A stretch of 64,000 nucleotides of DNA from Hyaloperonospora brassicae (taxonomy: Eukaryota; Oomycota; Peronosporomycetes; Peronosporales; Peronosporaceae): assembly GCA_947650285.1 (NCBI GenBank), contig CANTFL010001192.1:62001-126000 (forward strand), in the 5' to 3' direction. The notes beneath the pieces were generated by a model, which was given only the letters and a program-made list of their open reading frames with translations, made no database searches and had not been told where the DNA came from. Position 1 is the stretch's first letter. Each line of letters opens with the position of its first letter. This document shows, in pieces, positions 17,646 to 27,851 of this stretch. Position numbers and translations under genes: made by a program.

Positions 17646-20600
17646 ATGACGGCATCTTATGCATTACCAGATCTTGAGACGGCAGTGCAGCAAGGTGAAG
17701 TGGAAATAAGAATGCATTCATCGGCGTTGAGTGCTGACGCGACGACTGAACGAACAGTAATCTACAACGCTATCGATGCTCATGCAAAGACGATCAAGTT
17801 GGTGGTAGACATGATGACCGCGTCCTTTACGGCTGTGGACGACGGTAAAGTGCAACAGCGAGAACGGGTATAGCGTGTGTGGCAGCACCTCTTATCACTG
17901 TTGTGTCCAGGCTGCGGAATCCATCCCGATAGCCTCTACGCCCACGTTGGCGAATGTTACGGTAAGAGGTTCTTGTGTTTGATGAAGACTGGTCTTGTTC
18001 TTGACAAAGCATCCAACGTTACCACTGTATAGCTTCGGCGAAATTCCCGGCATTGGAAAGAAAAGAAGGCGACGAGATTCGACCGGAGTCTTACGGTTCT
18101 CGTGGCGCCTTCCTGTACGCGTTAACCTCACTTGCTACCACCGTTGAGATCGAAAGTCGCGCGCAGGAGCACTGGAGCTCTTACCGCAAAGTCTTTCAGG
18201 TTGACACTCATCTACCCTGATCAGAGATTCAGACATGAGACTTGCTTTTCACGCTTTGTTTTGCGCTCATGACTGAAGGAAGGAAAAGTCGTCTTCAACG
18301 CCCGATCAAGAGATTTACGCCAAGCAACAGGGACCAAGGTCTGTGTCTCGAATATGTTTGGAAAGCTCCCCGTACGGCACAAAGACCTGTCTCGCAACGC
18401 GAAGTATCGATCCCGTGTGACCAAAGGAATCAAAACCTTTTGCGTGAGCATGTCGATGATATGGCCACCATTGTCGTTTGACGTCCAGTATCAAGGCATG
18501 TGAAGAACGTTGAGTGGAGCGACAAAGCATCTCAAACCGACTCGAGGACAACAAAGTGCTGATTGTGTGCTGTCACTCCACACAGGGGGAGATTTCAGAC
18601 CGGTATCAATTCCTGCTGCTGCATCCTGTCTCGAGCGGTTCTCGATGCATTTCGGAGACGTACTCGGGGAGCACCTGCAGGTGAGATCTGCTGCTTCGAT
18701 CCAAGTTTATCTGCTATGAGTCACCAATTCTTTGTCGTCTAGTACGTGAGCTTTGCGTCCGAGTCTCTCAGGTTTTCGATTCGAGGATACTTTGCTTTCA
18801 TTCCTGGTGCATGCGAAGATTCGTGGCAAGGAGTGAAGCAGGCCAAAAGCTACTACCAGTTCGCGTTCCTGGAAAACGAATGGGTAGCAGAGTGTCAACA
18901 AGTGTGTTCACAAGCAATAACGGAAGCTGCCCTGGCTCTTTCATCGGGTACGGAAGCTGCTCTAGCTATTTCATCGGGTACCCCTTGACTTCTCTTTGGT
19001 CAAAAGTCTTCACGTTGCGTCCTAACGATGTGGTTTCCGCTGCATCACAGCCATTCCCATTTTTGTTCTGAAAGTCACTGTAGCCCATGATCAGTACGAT
19101 GCGTGCAGAATGAGAAAGGAGGAAGGCATGTGCTTCAAAGCTCCTGATGAATTCCGCCAATTTCTATTTGAGTTTGTCCAGGTACGGAGAATAGCACCGT
19201 GATCGATAATTGTGAGAAACTGACTGTGCACAACTAGAAACTGGCTGCCAGTGAAGCAGAGGAGATCAAGGTGCGATATGCGACAGGGGTCTTGTGCATT
19301 CTTCTCTATAACTCGTGTGTGCCGCGTAGATTCAAGAACCGAGTGGCCGAGAAGTAACCTCGCAAACATCGTTCAGTGCTGAGCCGGAACACGAGCCACC
19401 TGCACTGATACCCAGTGATTCTGATGACGTTGCGATCACTCCCCCTGGTAGCCCAGCCCGCACTTTTGATTACGACACACCGATCATGGACGTTTTCGAG
19501 GTTCCGGTATCTGTTTACACAGATGACTGTACGGCGTTTCCAATCATGAGCTCCGATGCGTGTCAAGCTTGCGGCCACGTTCGCGAAGACACGTACGTGT
19601 GGTTTGTGCTACTTCGTGAGCATTCACGACTCTCAACCTGCTATGTTTCTAGGGAGAATGTCAGGCTTGACGACCAGGTCCTGTCTTATACCAATAAGCC
19701 TCACCGTCCGAGCGCAACGACCCGTTATGTACCAGAGACGGCTGAGGTCTGCTTCACGTCGACTGACGATGATCATGGGTTGGCTGGCACGGACCAAAGC
19801 GAGGACGACTTGGAAGACATTTTCTTTTCTCACGAACCATCGATGCCGCTTGTAGAGTCTGCTGAAAGAGCTGGTCGTGTTGAGGTGAGTCGTCCGATGC
19901 TGCTATATCATGTCACTTTTTCGCGCTTTCTAACGCAGCTAAACGATGTACAACAGGAGGCAGGAGTATCAATGATGCCATGGTTAAGCAGCAAGCCGGA
20001 TGCGCACGATTGCGCAGATCTCCTGTTGGACCTGTGCCAGGACAGCAACTATAACATGGATGCTGAATGCTCTCAAACGGCGGATCAAATGAGGCAGCAC
20101 ATCGAGTGCTCGCCAACTACCTGGAATGCGTTGCGCGAAGAAAAAAGCAAACGTCCTCTACTCCACACGCCAGCCGTTGTCAAAGCCACGTCCGATTACT
20201 TCTTGATGCAAAAGGTTGAGCGATCGTCAAGCAAGTTCTTGAGACGTCGGCTCGACTCCAGCAAATATCTCGTCACGCACGCGGCGTCAGGATTGCATGC
20301 TGACAATGTTCGCATCATGGCTGGAGACAAAATGATTAAGATCGACAAGTCCACCCTCGCGAAGCTGCAGGTGATTCGCCAGGTTGACCGTAAATTCATT
20401 CTCGTTCGGGCAGACACTTCTCAAGGCACGTTGCTACTTTGCATTGACCAGCACGCAGCAGATGAGCGTGTACGCTTGGAGAAGTTGGAGAAAGACGTTT
20501 TTGGTCATGATAGGTCTCTTCGCGAGGTGGAAAGGTATGACCACGAACCACCACTCATTCTCCACGTGAATGCAAAAGAACATGAAACAATGCAGTACCA

Positions 20601-21027
20601 CGAAGAGCTGATAACAGGATGGGGTTTCAAGTTCGAGTGCCTTTCGTCGAAACCGGGACAAGCTTTCATCAACGTGTCCAATACGACGGAATTCGACGGA
20701 GGCGGTCGTGTTGCGCTCCATGCAACACCACAAGTCGAAAGACGAGCCTCGAACGTCGACGATTTTCGAGACTTCATCCAGTTCCTGTCGAACGCTGGCG
20801 AAACGTACCTTCATGCGCAGATTCGACCGCCAGTGATCACGCGATTGTTACACTCGCGTGCTTGCCGCAGCGCAATTATGTTTGGCGACCGGCTTAGTCT
20901 AACACAGTGCCAGGACCTCATCGAGGAGCTCAAGATGTGTCATTTGCCGTTTCAGTGTGCGCACGGCCGACCATCGGTTGTGCCTCTCGCCGACATCCGT
21001 AGCGACAACGTGTCGTGCGGCCTGTGA
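17646..21027 (+). CDS. MLH3: MutL-family mismatch repair endonuclease MLH3, nine exons, one in-frame TGA
   Basis: Exon model from GT-AG sites and MutL homology: 17646-17844, 17911-17961, 18033-18199, 18279-18680, 18743-18977, 19051-19181, 19238-19270, 19330-19884, 19939-21027. The last intron (19885-19938, 54 bp) keeps frame. The start at 17646 is uncertain; an upstream in-frame ATG is at 17613. The N-terminal ATPase is visible as VIYNAIDAHAKTIKLVVDM, AVDDG joined across intron 1 to CGIHPDSL, and SYGSRGAFLYALTSLAT. The transducer part has GTKVCVSNMFGKLPVRHKDL. The C-terminal domain carries the metal-dependent endonuclease motif DQHAADERVRLE, then SRACRSAIMFGD and FQCAHGRPSVVPLADI, diagnostic of MLH3. 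MLH3 pairs with MLH1 to nick DNA in mismatch repair and meiotic crossover resolution. Oddities: TGA at 18501-18503 in exon 4 and divergent ATPase motifs. It may be functional with a strain polymorphism, or an early pseudogene. Confidence 0.85.
18921..18980 (+). repeat. 30-bp tandem duplication at the end of MLH3 exon 5
   Basis: Two adjacent 30-bp units starting CGGAAGCTGC and ending CATCGGGTA differ at a few sites. Each unit ends in a potential splice donor (GGGTA). The second is used in the exon model; using the first would drop ten codons and keep frame. Confidence 0.85.
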
Positions 21028-22240
21028 TCGCCAGTATCGTGTCTAACAGAGAGCTGATCTTCGATACCTGACTGCTTTATAACGTCAACGAGAATCGCTT
21101 TGCCTCACCGAAGCGTCGATACCGATGCGATTTGCAGTTCTCCCGACTATTGATCATTTCTCATTTGGATCAGCCGCGGAAGGTGCGTGCTGCACTCGAA
21201 AAAAAACTCATTATGCGTGTTGCACGTGGTTTGACGGTTGCGATCCCCATCCCCAACACTTAAGGGGTATGTCCTATCCGTAATGTCTAGCAGGATGTCA
21301 ACCATGATGGTGCTCCTTTTGCAAACGCCCGCGTACAAAGCTCAATGTGTATTTGATCGTTTTGTCCCGCAATGTCTGGTAAGCTAAGCTGACATCGTCA
21401 TGAAGGCGCTAGTCATGAGCCTGTGCGCGGTGAGCCTGTAACGTGTAGTTATTACCAAATCGGGTCTATCAGAAAAGGATTCACTTTAATATTTTCGCCA
21501 ATATTTACCTTGCTAAGTAAATCATAAAGCAATATTGCCCTTGAGGTAATTGATATTCATCACTGCTCTGCTAATTACAAATATATGCCACTACATCAAT
21601 CAACTAAACCATGCCACATCGTTAGACGCGCGCAATGGGTGGTGAGCGACTAGCTACATTCGACATCTGTACTTAAACATAGTCAAAGTAAGATCAGCAT
21701 AGAATTTATCAGGAAACCTATCTGTGTCATATACAGTTCTATACTTCCAAAAAACGGCCAACTGCTCATGCGTCGATCTGATTGGCGGGTATATCTGGAA
21801 GGGTACCACTTGCTTACATCTCCGGTCATCACGCACATGCGTAGGCTCGGGAAGAGCGATAAGTATGCAAGGACGAGGGACCGACGAATGCGGTTCTGCG
21901 ACGAAGGCGGCGACTGACTCGCCGCCGACGCGGGCGCGCGAACCGAGCAAGACAAGTTAAGCGCGACGACGAATGACTCGCCGCCACAATAGGCGCCAAC
22001 CGGAGCATGGGCGTCAGCCGACGTGGCGAAGCTGAAAGAGCGCATCGCGTGGCAAGCTAAAGCGGAAGCTGGGCCAGCATTAGCTACGGATGCAGCGTCG
22101 AGGGCCCCGCACTGCTCGGAAGACCATGAGAGCAAGCACCAACTCTTGTAAGAATGCGCCCGGAACAAGTACCGCTACCGCGTGGATGGATTCAGCAAGA
22201 GGTGATGCTCATTGAGAATCGTATGATCATGGCGTAGCTT
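21028..22240. other. Intergenic, no gene recognised; possible LTR scrap
   Basis: No convincing coding sequence. The stretch AGACGCGCGCAATGGGTGGT near 21624-21645 closely matches the LTR interior of the A/B gypsy family (AGACGCGCGCAATGAGTGGT at 14224-14243), and the AT-rich sequence before it resembles the rest of that LTR loosely. It may be a decayed solo LTR. Confidence 0.35.
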
Positions 22241-23070
22241 GGGGAGAATATCTTCCTCTCGGAGCCGCTGAAGTTTGCCAAAGAGACACATGTCAGTGCT
22301 GAGGGAGACGAGTGCATCTATTACTTCTGCAAGCGGAATTGTCCGCGGTTAAATGCGAATCTTCCTGTCAAGTTCATGCGACCGGCTACAGGCAACAATC
22401 TGCATATCTTCCAAATGCTCCTGGCAGCCGCGAAGTCCGATGATGACATATCGCGCATCGAGGGAATCTTCTCTTCAGCGCACCGAGTTGAAAGCTCATC
22501 GCTTTCCTACGTCGTTGAGCTGGTGTTGTTCCAGACAAAAGTCCAAGCAGCGCGGAAGGAAACGTTTTTTGTACGGAAAGGGACGCTTGTAGTTCGCTAG
22601 ACAGAGGCGCTGTGTATTGGAGTCCAACAGACTGGGTACGACACGCTCTCGCATGCTCCACTCTACAGCGTCCATGTGCTCGGCATGAGAAACTCCGATC
22701 CCGCGCTGGTATGCAGAATGATGGATGCTCCAACAACAGCGCTAATCGTCTCAATCGAATCGATCGAATCGGGAGCCGATGACAGGTTCGGACTGCACAA
22801 GTGAGCAGACACTTTCTCCTTCACCGAGTGCTCCGTGGTGGTGCTGCGCGTCACCAGTGCTGGCTCAGTGATAGGAGTGGGGGTACACCAACCACGAAGC
22901 AGCCATTGAATCCCGAGGAGAGCGTGTTTGAGATCAAACACTTCCGCGAGGACTACAAGACCACGGACCTGATGGTATCTGTGGCGTCCTTTACCCGTGA
23001 AGTGACGGTAGAGCAGATTGCGACGCCAGACCTACTGGTGGCCGAGATCCTCAATGTCATGCGCTTGTAA
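22241..23070 (+). pseudogene. Decayed, unidentified coding region
   Basis: Several overlapping plus-strand stretches look like former coding sequence, for example FLSEPLKFAKETHVSAEGDE, CPRLNANLPVKFMRP and, further on, FEIKHFREDYKTTDLMVSV followed by VTVEQIATPDLLVAEIL. They are separated by stops and frame changes. I do not recognise the family. It could be one gene eroded after duplication. Confidence 0.35.
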
Positions 23071-23699
23071 TTGCTTCGCGAGCCGTCGAACCGGAGGTGC
23101 AACATTAATTAATTGATGAAAAGATGGTGAAAGCGCACGAGTCGGTGCAGCGCAAAACCTAAATGATCGCCCGTGCTGCCGGCGAGGGCGGGCTTCGCAA
23201 TGTTGAGGTGTGGCGGAAGCTTGCTGTTGTTGGAGCTATCGAAGCGTTAAAGTGAAGAACACTTGTTGGTCGAAGCTGCAAAACAGAAATTGAATTATGT
23301 TATGCGTGTAAACACATTCCTACCGTTGCTACTCATCTTTCTTGATCAATGCTTCATTCCACCCGCCCCATCAAATCTGCTGTTCCTTTCCCATGTTTGA
23401 TTTCCATTCAAGGGTTTCTCTGATGTGGCACAAAACGTTTCCGTTGACACAAAGATAGAGAACGACAATCTCTAACACACAGACACACGCACGCATGCAA
23501 CTTCCTTCCCATGCACGTGCCGCATCACCTTAGACCAACAGCTGTGACCGAGCGCGAATGACAGCAAGATACGAAGACCAAGGCCCAGGAGAAGGCCACA
23601 ATAAAATAACAAATCCTATCACCTCACTATGGTCAACAGCAAACCTTACAGAGAAAATCAAACAACCCCATACCATCGCCTCCTTCCAACAATGCCCCG

Positions 23700-23978
23700 A
23701 TGACTGCGGCTGGCGACATTGTGCCGAACAGCGTGAGCGGTAGCACGACGAAGGGCGCGGGTGACAGCACGCCAAACGACGAATGGGACACCACGTCGAA
23801 CGGTGCAGAAAAAAGCACGGTGGACGGCGCAGAAACCGGCACGCCGAACGGCGAGGGCGACAGCACGCCAATTGGTGTCGAGCCACCGATGAACAAAATC
23901 AACGACGATCAGGATCGTACGAGCATCAAAGACGACGCGAACCCACGGACATGGTTATGGAATCGGTCCGCGGCCTGA
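23700..23978 (+). other. Low-complexity Thr/Asp/Gly-rich reading frame
   Basis: A 92-codon frame of degenerate repeats of the type DSTPN, DTTSNGAEKST, TGTPNGEGDSTP. The DNA repeats CACGCC/CACGACG and AACGG motifs at irregular spacing. It may be a fragment of a repetitive surface or linker protein, or non-coding low-complexity DNA. Confidence 0.3.
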
Positions 23979-24003
23979 ATGACACGATGCGAATCGAAGA
24001 TCT

Positions 24004-25790
24004 CGAGCGAGGCGAGTAGCGGTCAAATTGATGCAGCTAGAATGACAAACACGCCACCGTAGAGAACAGCTCGGTTACCATCCATCAAGCTCTTACGGCT
24101 ACCTTTGACCGAGAGCAGCCGCAGGATTCGGGAGGGGCCAAAGACGATACCCGTCTTGCAATCATCCCGTGTCTAGAGGACGTGGACGATGCCCAAGAAG
24201 CGTAATACGCACAGCGAGTTGCTGTACCCACGACCGAGCTATGAACGAGTCGCGCGTCCTCAAATCACCTTCCGGTGCACCGGCACCAGTAAATGCAACC
24301 GTCAGGCTTGCAGTCGGCGTAGCAGCAGTTATGCGACCGCCAATCCTACTGGTAACGCAACCTCCAAGTCATCAGGCAACGCAGCCGACAGGCCATCAAG
24401 AAACTCTACCGCAAAGGTCCACCGCTAAGCCCCCAAGGCGGAGATTTCGGCAGCGGTCCTGAAGTGGATTACCACGCGAAAGCGCCACGTACAACTACCC
24501 GCCGCCCTACCGACTGCCAATAAGGACCTAGATCTATAGATTATGGACTAAATTACCGAGTCCACCAAGCTTGGCAAGACGCTTCTGTATCCAATCGATG
24601 ATCTCCAAAGAATGACTCGGAAATCACAGCTGAACTTCATCCACGCGATCAACAGCGGGGCACAGTTTGATGTTATCCGCAAGTACGCCGCATATCGCAA
24701 CCTCTCAGCGGAGATCCACGACATCTGCACAGGATGGGCAGCTGTGGCTGGCGTCCAGAAGGACAAGACTAGGTGGAGAACTATGGACTCGATCAAAAAG
24801 TGGGATCTATTGGAACAGCATGACAAAATGCTGCTCTGCGCAACTGTCGTTTATTCAGTGGAAATTAACGAGTGGGGAGCACACGACGCCTTCTGCTTGC
24901 TATTTCCCAACCTCGATCCTGCGACACATAGACTGCCGTTGTAATACCACAAACGAAGGCGTCACTATAATGTACTTCCGACCCTGTACGCGCAGCCATC
25001 GAAGGTGTCCTCATGAGTACAGCCGAATGAAAGCCTGTCCTCAATCTCATCACAAATGAGGGCCAGGAGCTGCCGCGTAGGATCTAAAGGCGCCTCGGGC
25101 GCTCCTCAAGCCGCGTCAGGGCGGGCATCGGTGCGGCTCGTGGTGAGCTGCAGCTCGCTTACGACAAGGGGTTTTAAATACTCCAGGTCTAGACCACTTA
25201 AGAACGCCATGAGATTGCACACGCAGAACTCCGCAGGACTGCCGAAGGATCCAATCGGAGCATGGAGTGGTTCTCGTATTACAGTCAGCGAAAAGATCGT
25301 GGACCGGTTGACTTTGTTTTCTTCAAAGAGACTTGAGTCATGGAAGCAGAAGCAAACAAGATATAAAGCGCTTCTCTGCGAGGAATGAGGTTTCAAGGAT
25401 GAGAAAAAGCACGGCTGACGATGTGGACTAAAACATATATTCAAAGAAGGCAGTCACTCATCTCTTCAATCTGCAGTCTACCGTCACCGGTCTGTGCCGT
25501 GGAGAGAGCAGCTGTGGACGGAGCTGTGTTGGAGTGGTGATCGCTCTTTTGAGGAGTCGATCCCAACTCTTCACTGGCACCCGGACGACCGACTAACGTA
25601 GTGGGTACTCCTATTCCATGTTCTTGATTGCCTTCCTCACATTGTGTACCCGTCGGTGGGGCGGGTTGCACTCTTTCAGGCGGACTCGTGTCAATGGAAA
25701 ACTTGACCGTGTTTGCGATGGGGTCGAGGTTCGATCACTGTGTGGAAATCTTCACACCACGATCGGGGTTGGTGTGATCACGTGATATTC
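24004..25790 (+). other. No identified gene; two moderate plus-strand frames
   Basis: Plus-strand frames at 24612-24944 (110 residues; contains EIHDICTGWAAVAGVQKDK) and 25056-25388 (110 residues) have no motif I know. The first has a sensible amino-acid composition and may be a fragment of a mobile-element or host protein. Confidence 0.25.
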
Positions 25791-25791
25791 G

Positions 25792-26283
25792 TCACGCGAT
25801 CACTTCTATGCGTGCGGGGTGTTCGATATGAGTCACACCGATCTGTAACAGATCGCCTTGTCCAAATGTAGACCTTGATTCGCGACTCTTCTGACCAGTT
25901 GGGCCGTCTCGCGATCTTGGGTCCTCAACCACAAAGGGTTTCCTGCGTCCAGTAGCATTAAAGGTGTGGTTTGAGAGATCTTGATCCCTGGCCAAATAAT
26001 CCAGGGATATCACTTGATTAAAGTATGTAAACCTTTCCTTGACGTCGGGTGGACAATGATCCACCCGGAGGATAAGCCGACACGTGTAATTTGAAGCAAA
26101 TTGAACTCTGTTTAATGTTAACCAATCAAAACCAACAACGTTATCCCTATACCCATGTCTTGGACATCGTTTGCCACATGTCGCTCTCTCTAGACGGTAG
26201 CGATCTTGTATTTGCCTGGCCCACACCTGATATACTTGTCTGATCGCTTCCTGATCGTGGTCGCCTTGCTGACCGCGGATCAC
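25792..26283 (-). CDS. Hypothetical protein, 163 residues
   Basis: Minus-strand frame rich in basic and aromatic residues (QVWARQIQDRYRLERATCGK, RVDHCPPDVKERFTYF). Its N-terminal codons fall inside the GATC-rich repeat starting near 26236. No domain recognised. It could be a fragment of a retroelement polyprotein, or chance. Confidence 0.3.
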   Translation of the reverse strand: MIRGQQGDHDQEAIRQVYQVWARQIQDRYRLERATCGKRCPRHGYRDNVVGFDWLTLNRVQFASNYTCRLILRVDHCPPDVKERFTYFNQVISLDYLARDQDLSNHTFNATGRRKPFVVEDPRSRDGPTGQKSRESRSTFGQGDLLQIGVTHIEHPARIEVIA

Positions 26284-26555
26284 ATGGTGTGCTCCACACC
26301 AACTTGATCGCGATCACCTACCTGATCAATAATTACGATCGTGATCTCATACATGATTCCTGATCACGATTTCGATCGCTTCCTGATCGTGATCGCCTTG
26401 CTGATCGCGAATCACATGGTGTGCTCTACACCAACTTGATCGCGATCACATACCTGATCACTGATCACGATCTCGATCAATAATCACGATCTCGATCGCT
26501 TCCTGATCGCGATTGCCTTGCTGATCGCGGTCATTTTCTTGATCGACTGATCGCC
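26236..26555. repeat. GATC-rich tandem repeat, about 2.5 units of 120-136 bp
   Basis: The block GATCGCTTCCTGATCGTG recurs near 26240, 26376 and 26497 with small changes, each time followed by TCGCCTTGCTGA. The segment CACATGGTGTGCT with CACCAACTTGATCGCGATCA occurs twice. GATC tetramers appear on average about every 15 bases. Confidence 0.8.
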
Positions 26556-26559
26556 AACG

Positions 26560-27851
26560 TTACCTTCCGCCTCATACCTTGACCCATGATCGCAGGTACC
26601 AACCTGCCGGATCTGATATCTATTTTAGTCTGACTGTCCAATGGACGCGATTTGATCAGATGTGGGACCGGGAAGCCAACCGTTAACTGGCCCGGACCAA
26701 ACGGGAATGCGATCAGTTCCTCTACAGCGAATTTCCATAGTCGCTTTATCACAGAGCACTGGGTGGCAGCACGGGTCGAACAACACGGTGGCAATTCGGT
26801 ATCGTTAACGCATATGATCCACAGACAATATGAATGCGAGGTGCAGTGCGAGAGGCTCACCCCGATCCTAGCCTAACATACCGGTCCGGTACTACTTATT
26901 GGCGATCTTATCTGCACGCTCCACGCAAGGCTCGGCCGCTCATACGCTGTTCCGGAGAGTCGACACGACTCGCCCGCCCTCCGGCAACTGCTGAAGCGCA
27001 CGAGTTTGGCTGACGTGCTCGACGATAAGACCGAGAGAATGAAAAAAAAACGCAGACATTACGAGTTCCACACCCGAGCGCACACTCACTTCTACCACCT
27101 GCCGACTGGTATACGAGCGAGGAACCGCCTCGATCGATGATACATCAGCGTATCAAACCAGGTATTGGTTTATGATAGCAAGTCATCCGCCCCGGTACCT
27201 GCGGCAGATCACAATGGAGTGACGATCGAGTCGGCGCGAATTCACGTACTGTCCCGGTGCGGAAGCCCATCCAAGTCTACCCGGTAACCGTGAGTGCAGA
27301 GAAGACAGTCGCGCTCGTTATCGAGAAAGCACTCGAAGTATCAAGACGCGAAGTAGAAGGAGTAAAGGACATCGATAACGCGGAAACGACAACGTCGCAA
27401 CGGCTTGCAAACTGGTGAGACAGCTGGAATGCATCTTGGCGAGAGGAGATTTTGATCGAGGCTCGTCGCTTCACATGGCGCATGAATCGGATCTACCGAT
27501 AACCGCTGCGCAGACTTCATCGGCACCTCAATGCATAGCAACTGGCGTCAAAACGCCCGATGCAGCAGAATTAAATACGATCCACGCGAGAATACCGCAA
27601 CAATGTGAATGAAACGGTCGAAACTCTCGACGAAGATGACGACATGAATACTCCGCAAGCTAATATGTCCCGACTTGCCAAGTTCCGGCTCAGGTGGCAG
27701 CGATCTATATGAGCACCTGCTCCGACAGCACATGTAATGTCCGGAAAAGTCGCCGTGCCATTTTCCCTCGGGTGCTTACGAAATTATTAAGATAAAACAA
27801 TCGTGTCACTGGGCGGGGTGGCGTCGTACGGGTGAAACCTTTCGCGAGTGC
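26560..27851. other. Unassigned; may include the eroded 5' part of the LINE
   Basis: No intact gene. Plus-strand pieces such as ALVIEKALEVSRREVEGVKD and SWREEILIEARRFTW resemble the linker between endonuclease and reverse transcriptase in LINEs, but no endonuclease motif is clear, so the LINE 5' boundary is not placed. Confidence 0.3.

Noticed and set aside
21683..22168. 161-residue minus-strand frame
   Set aside because: Ser/Ala-rich composition with no motif, opposite an Ala/Arg/Glu-rich plus-strand stretch; likely a chance open frame in GC-rich sequence.
26236..26555. GATC-rich repeats as a CRISPR array
   Set aside because: Units are 120-136 bp, the repeats are not separated by unique spacers, and the genome is eukaryotic.
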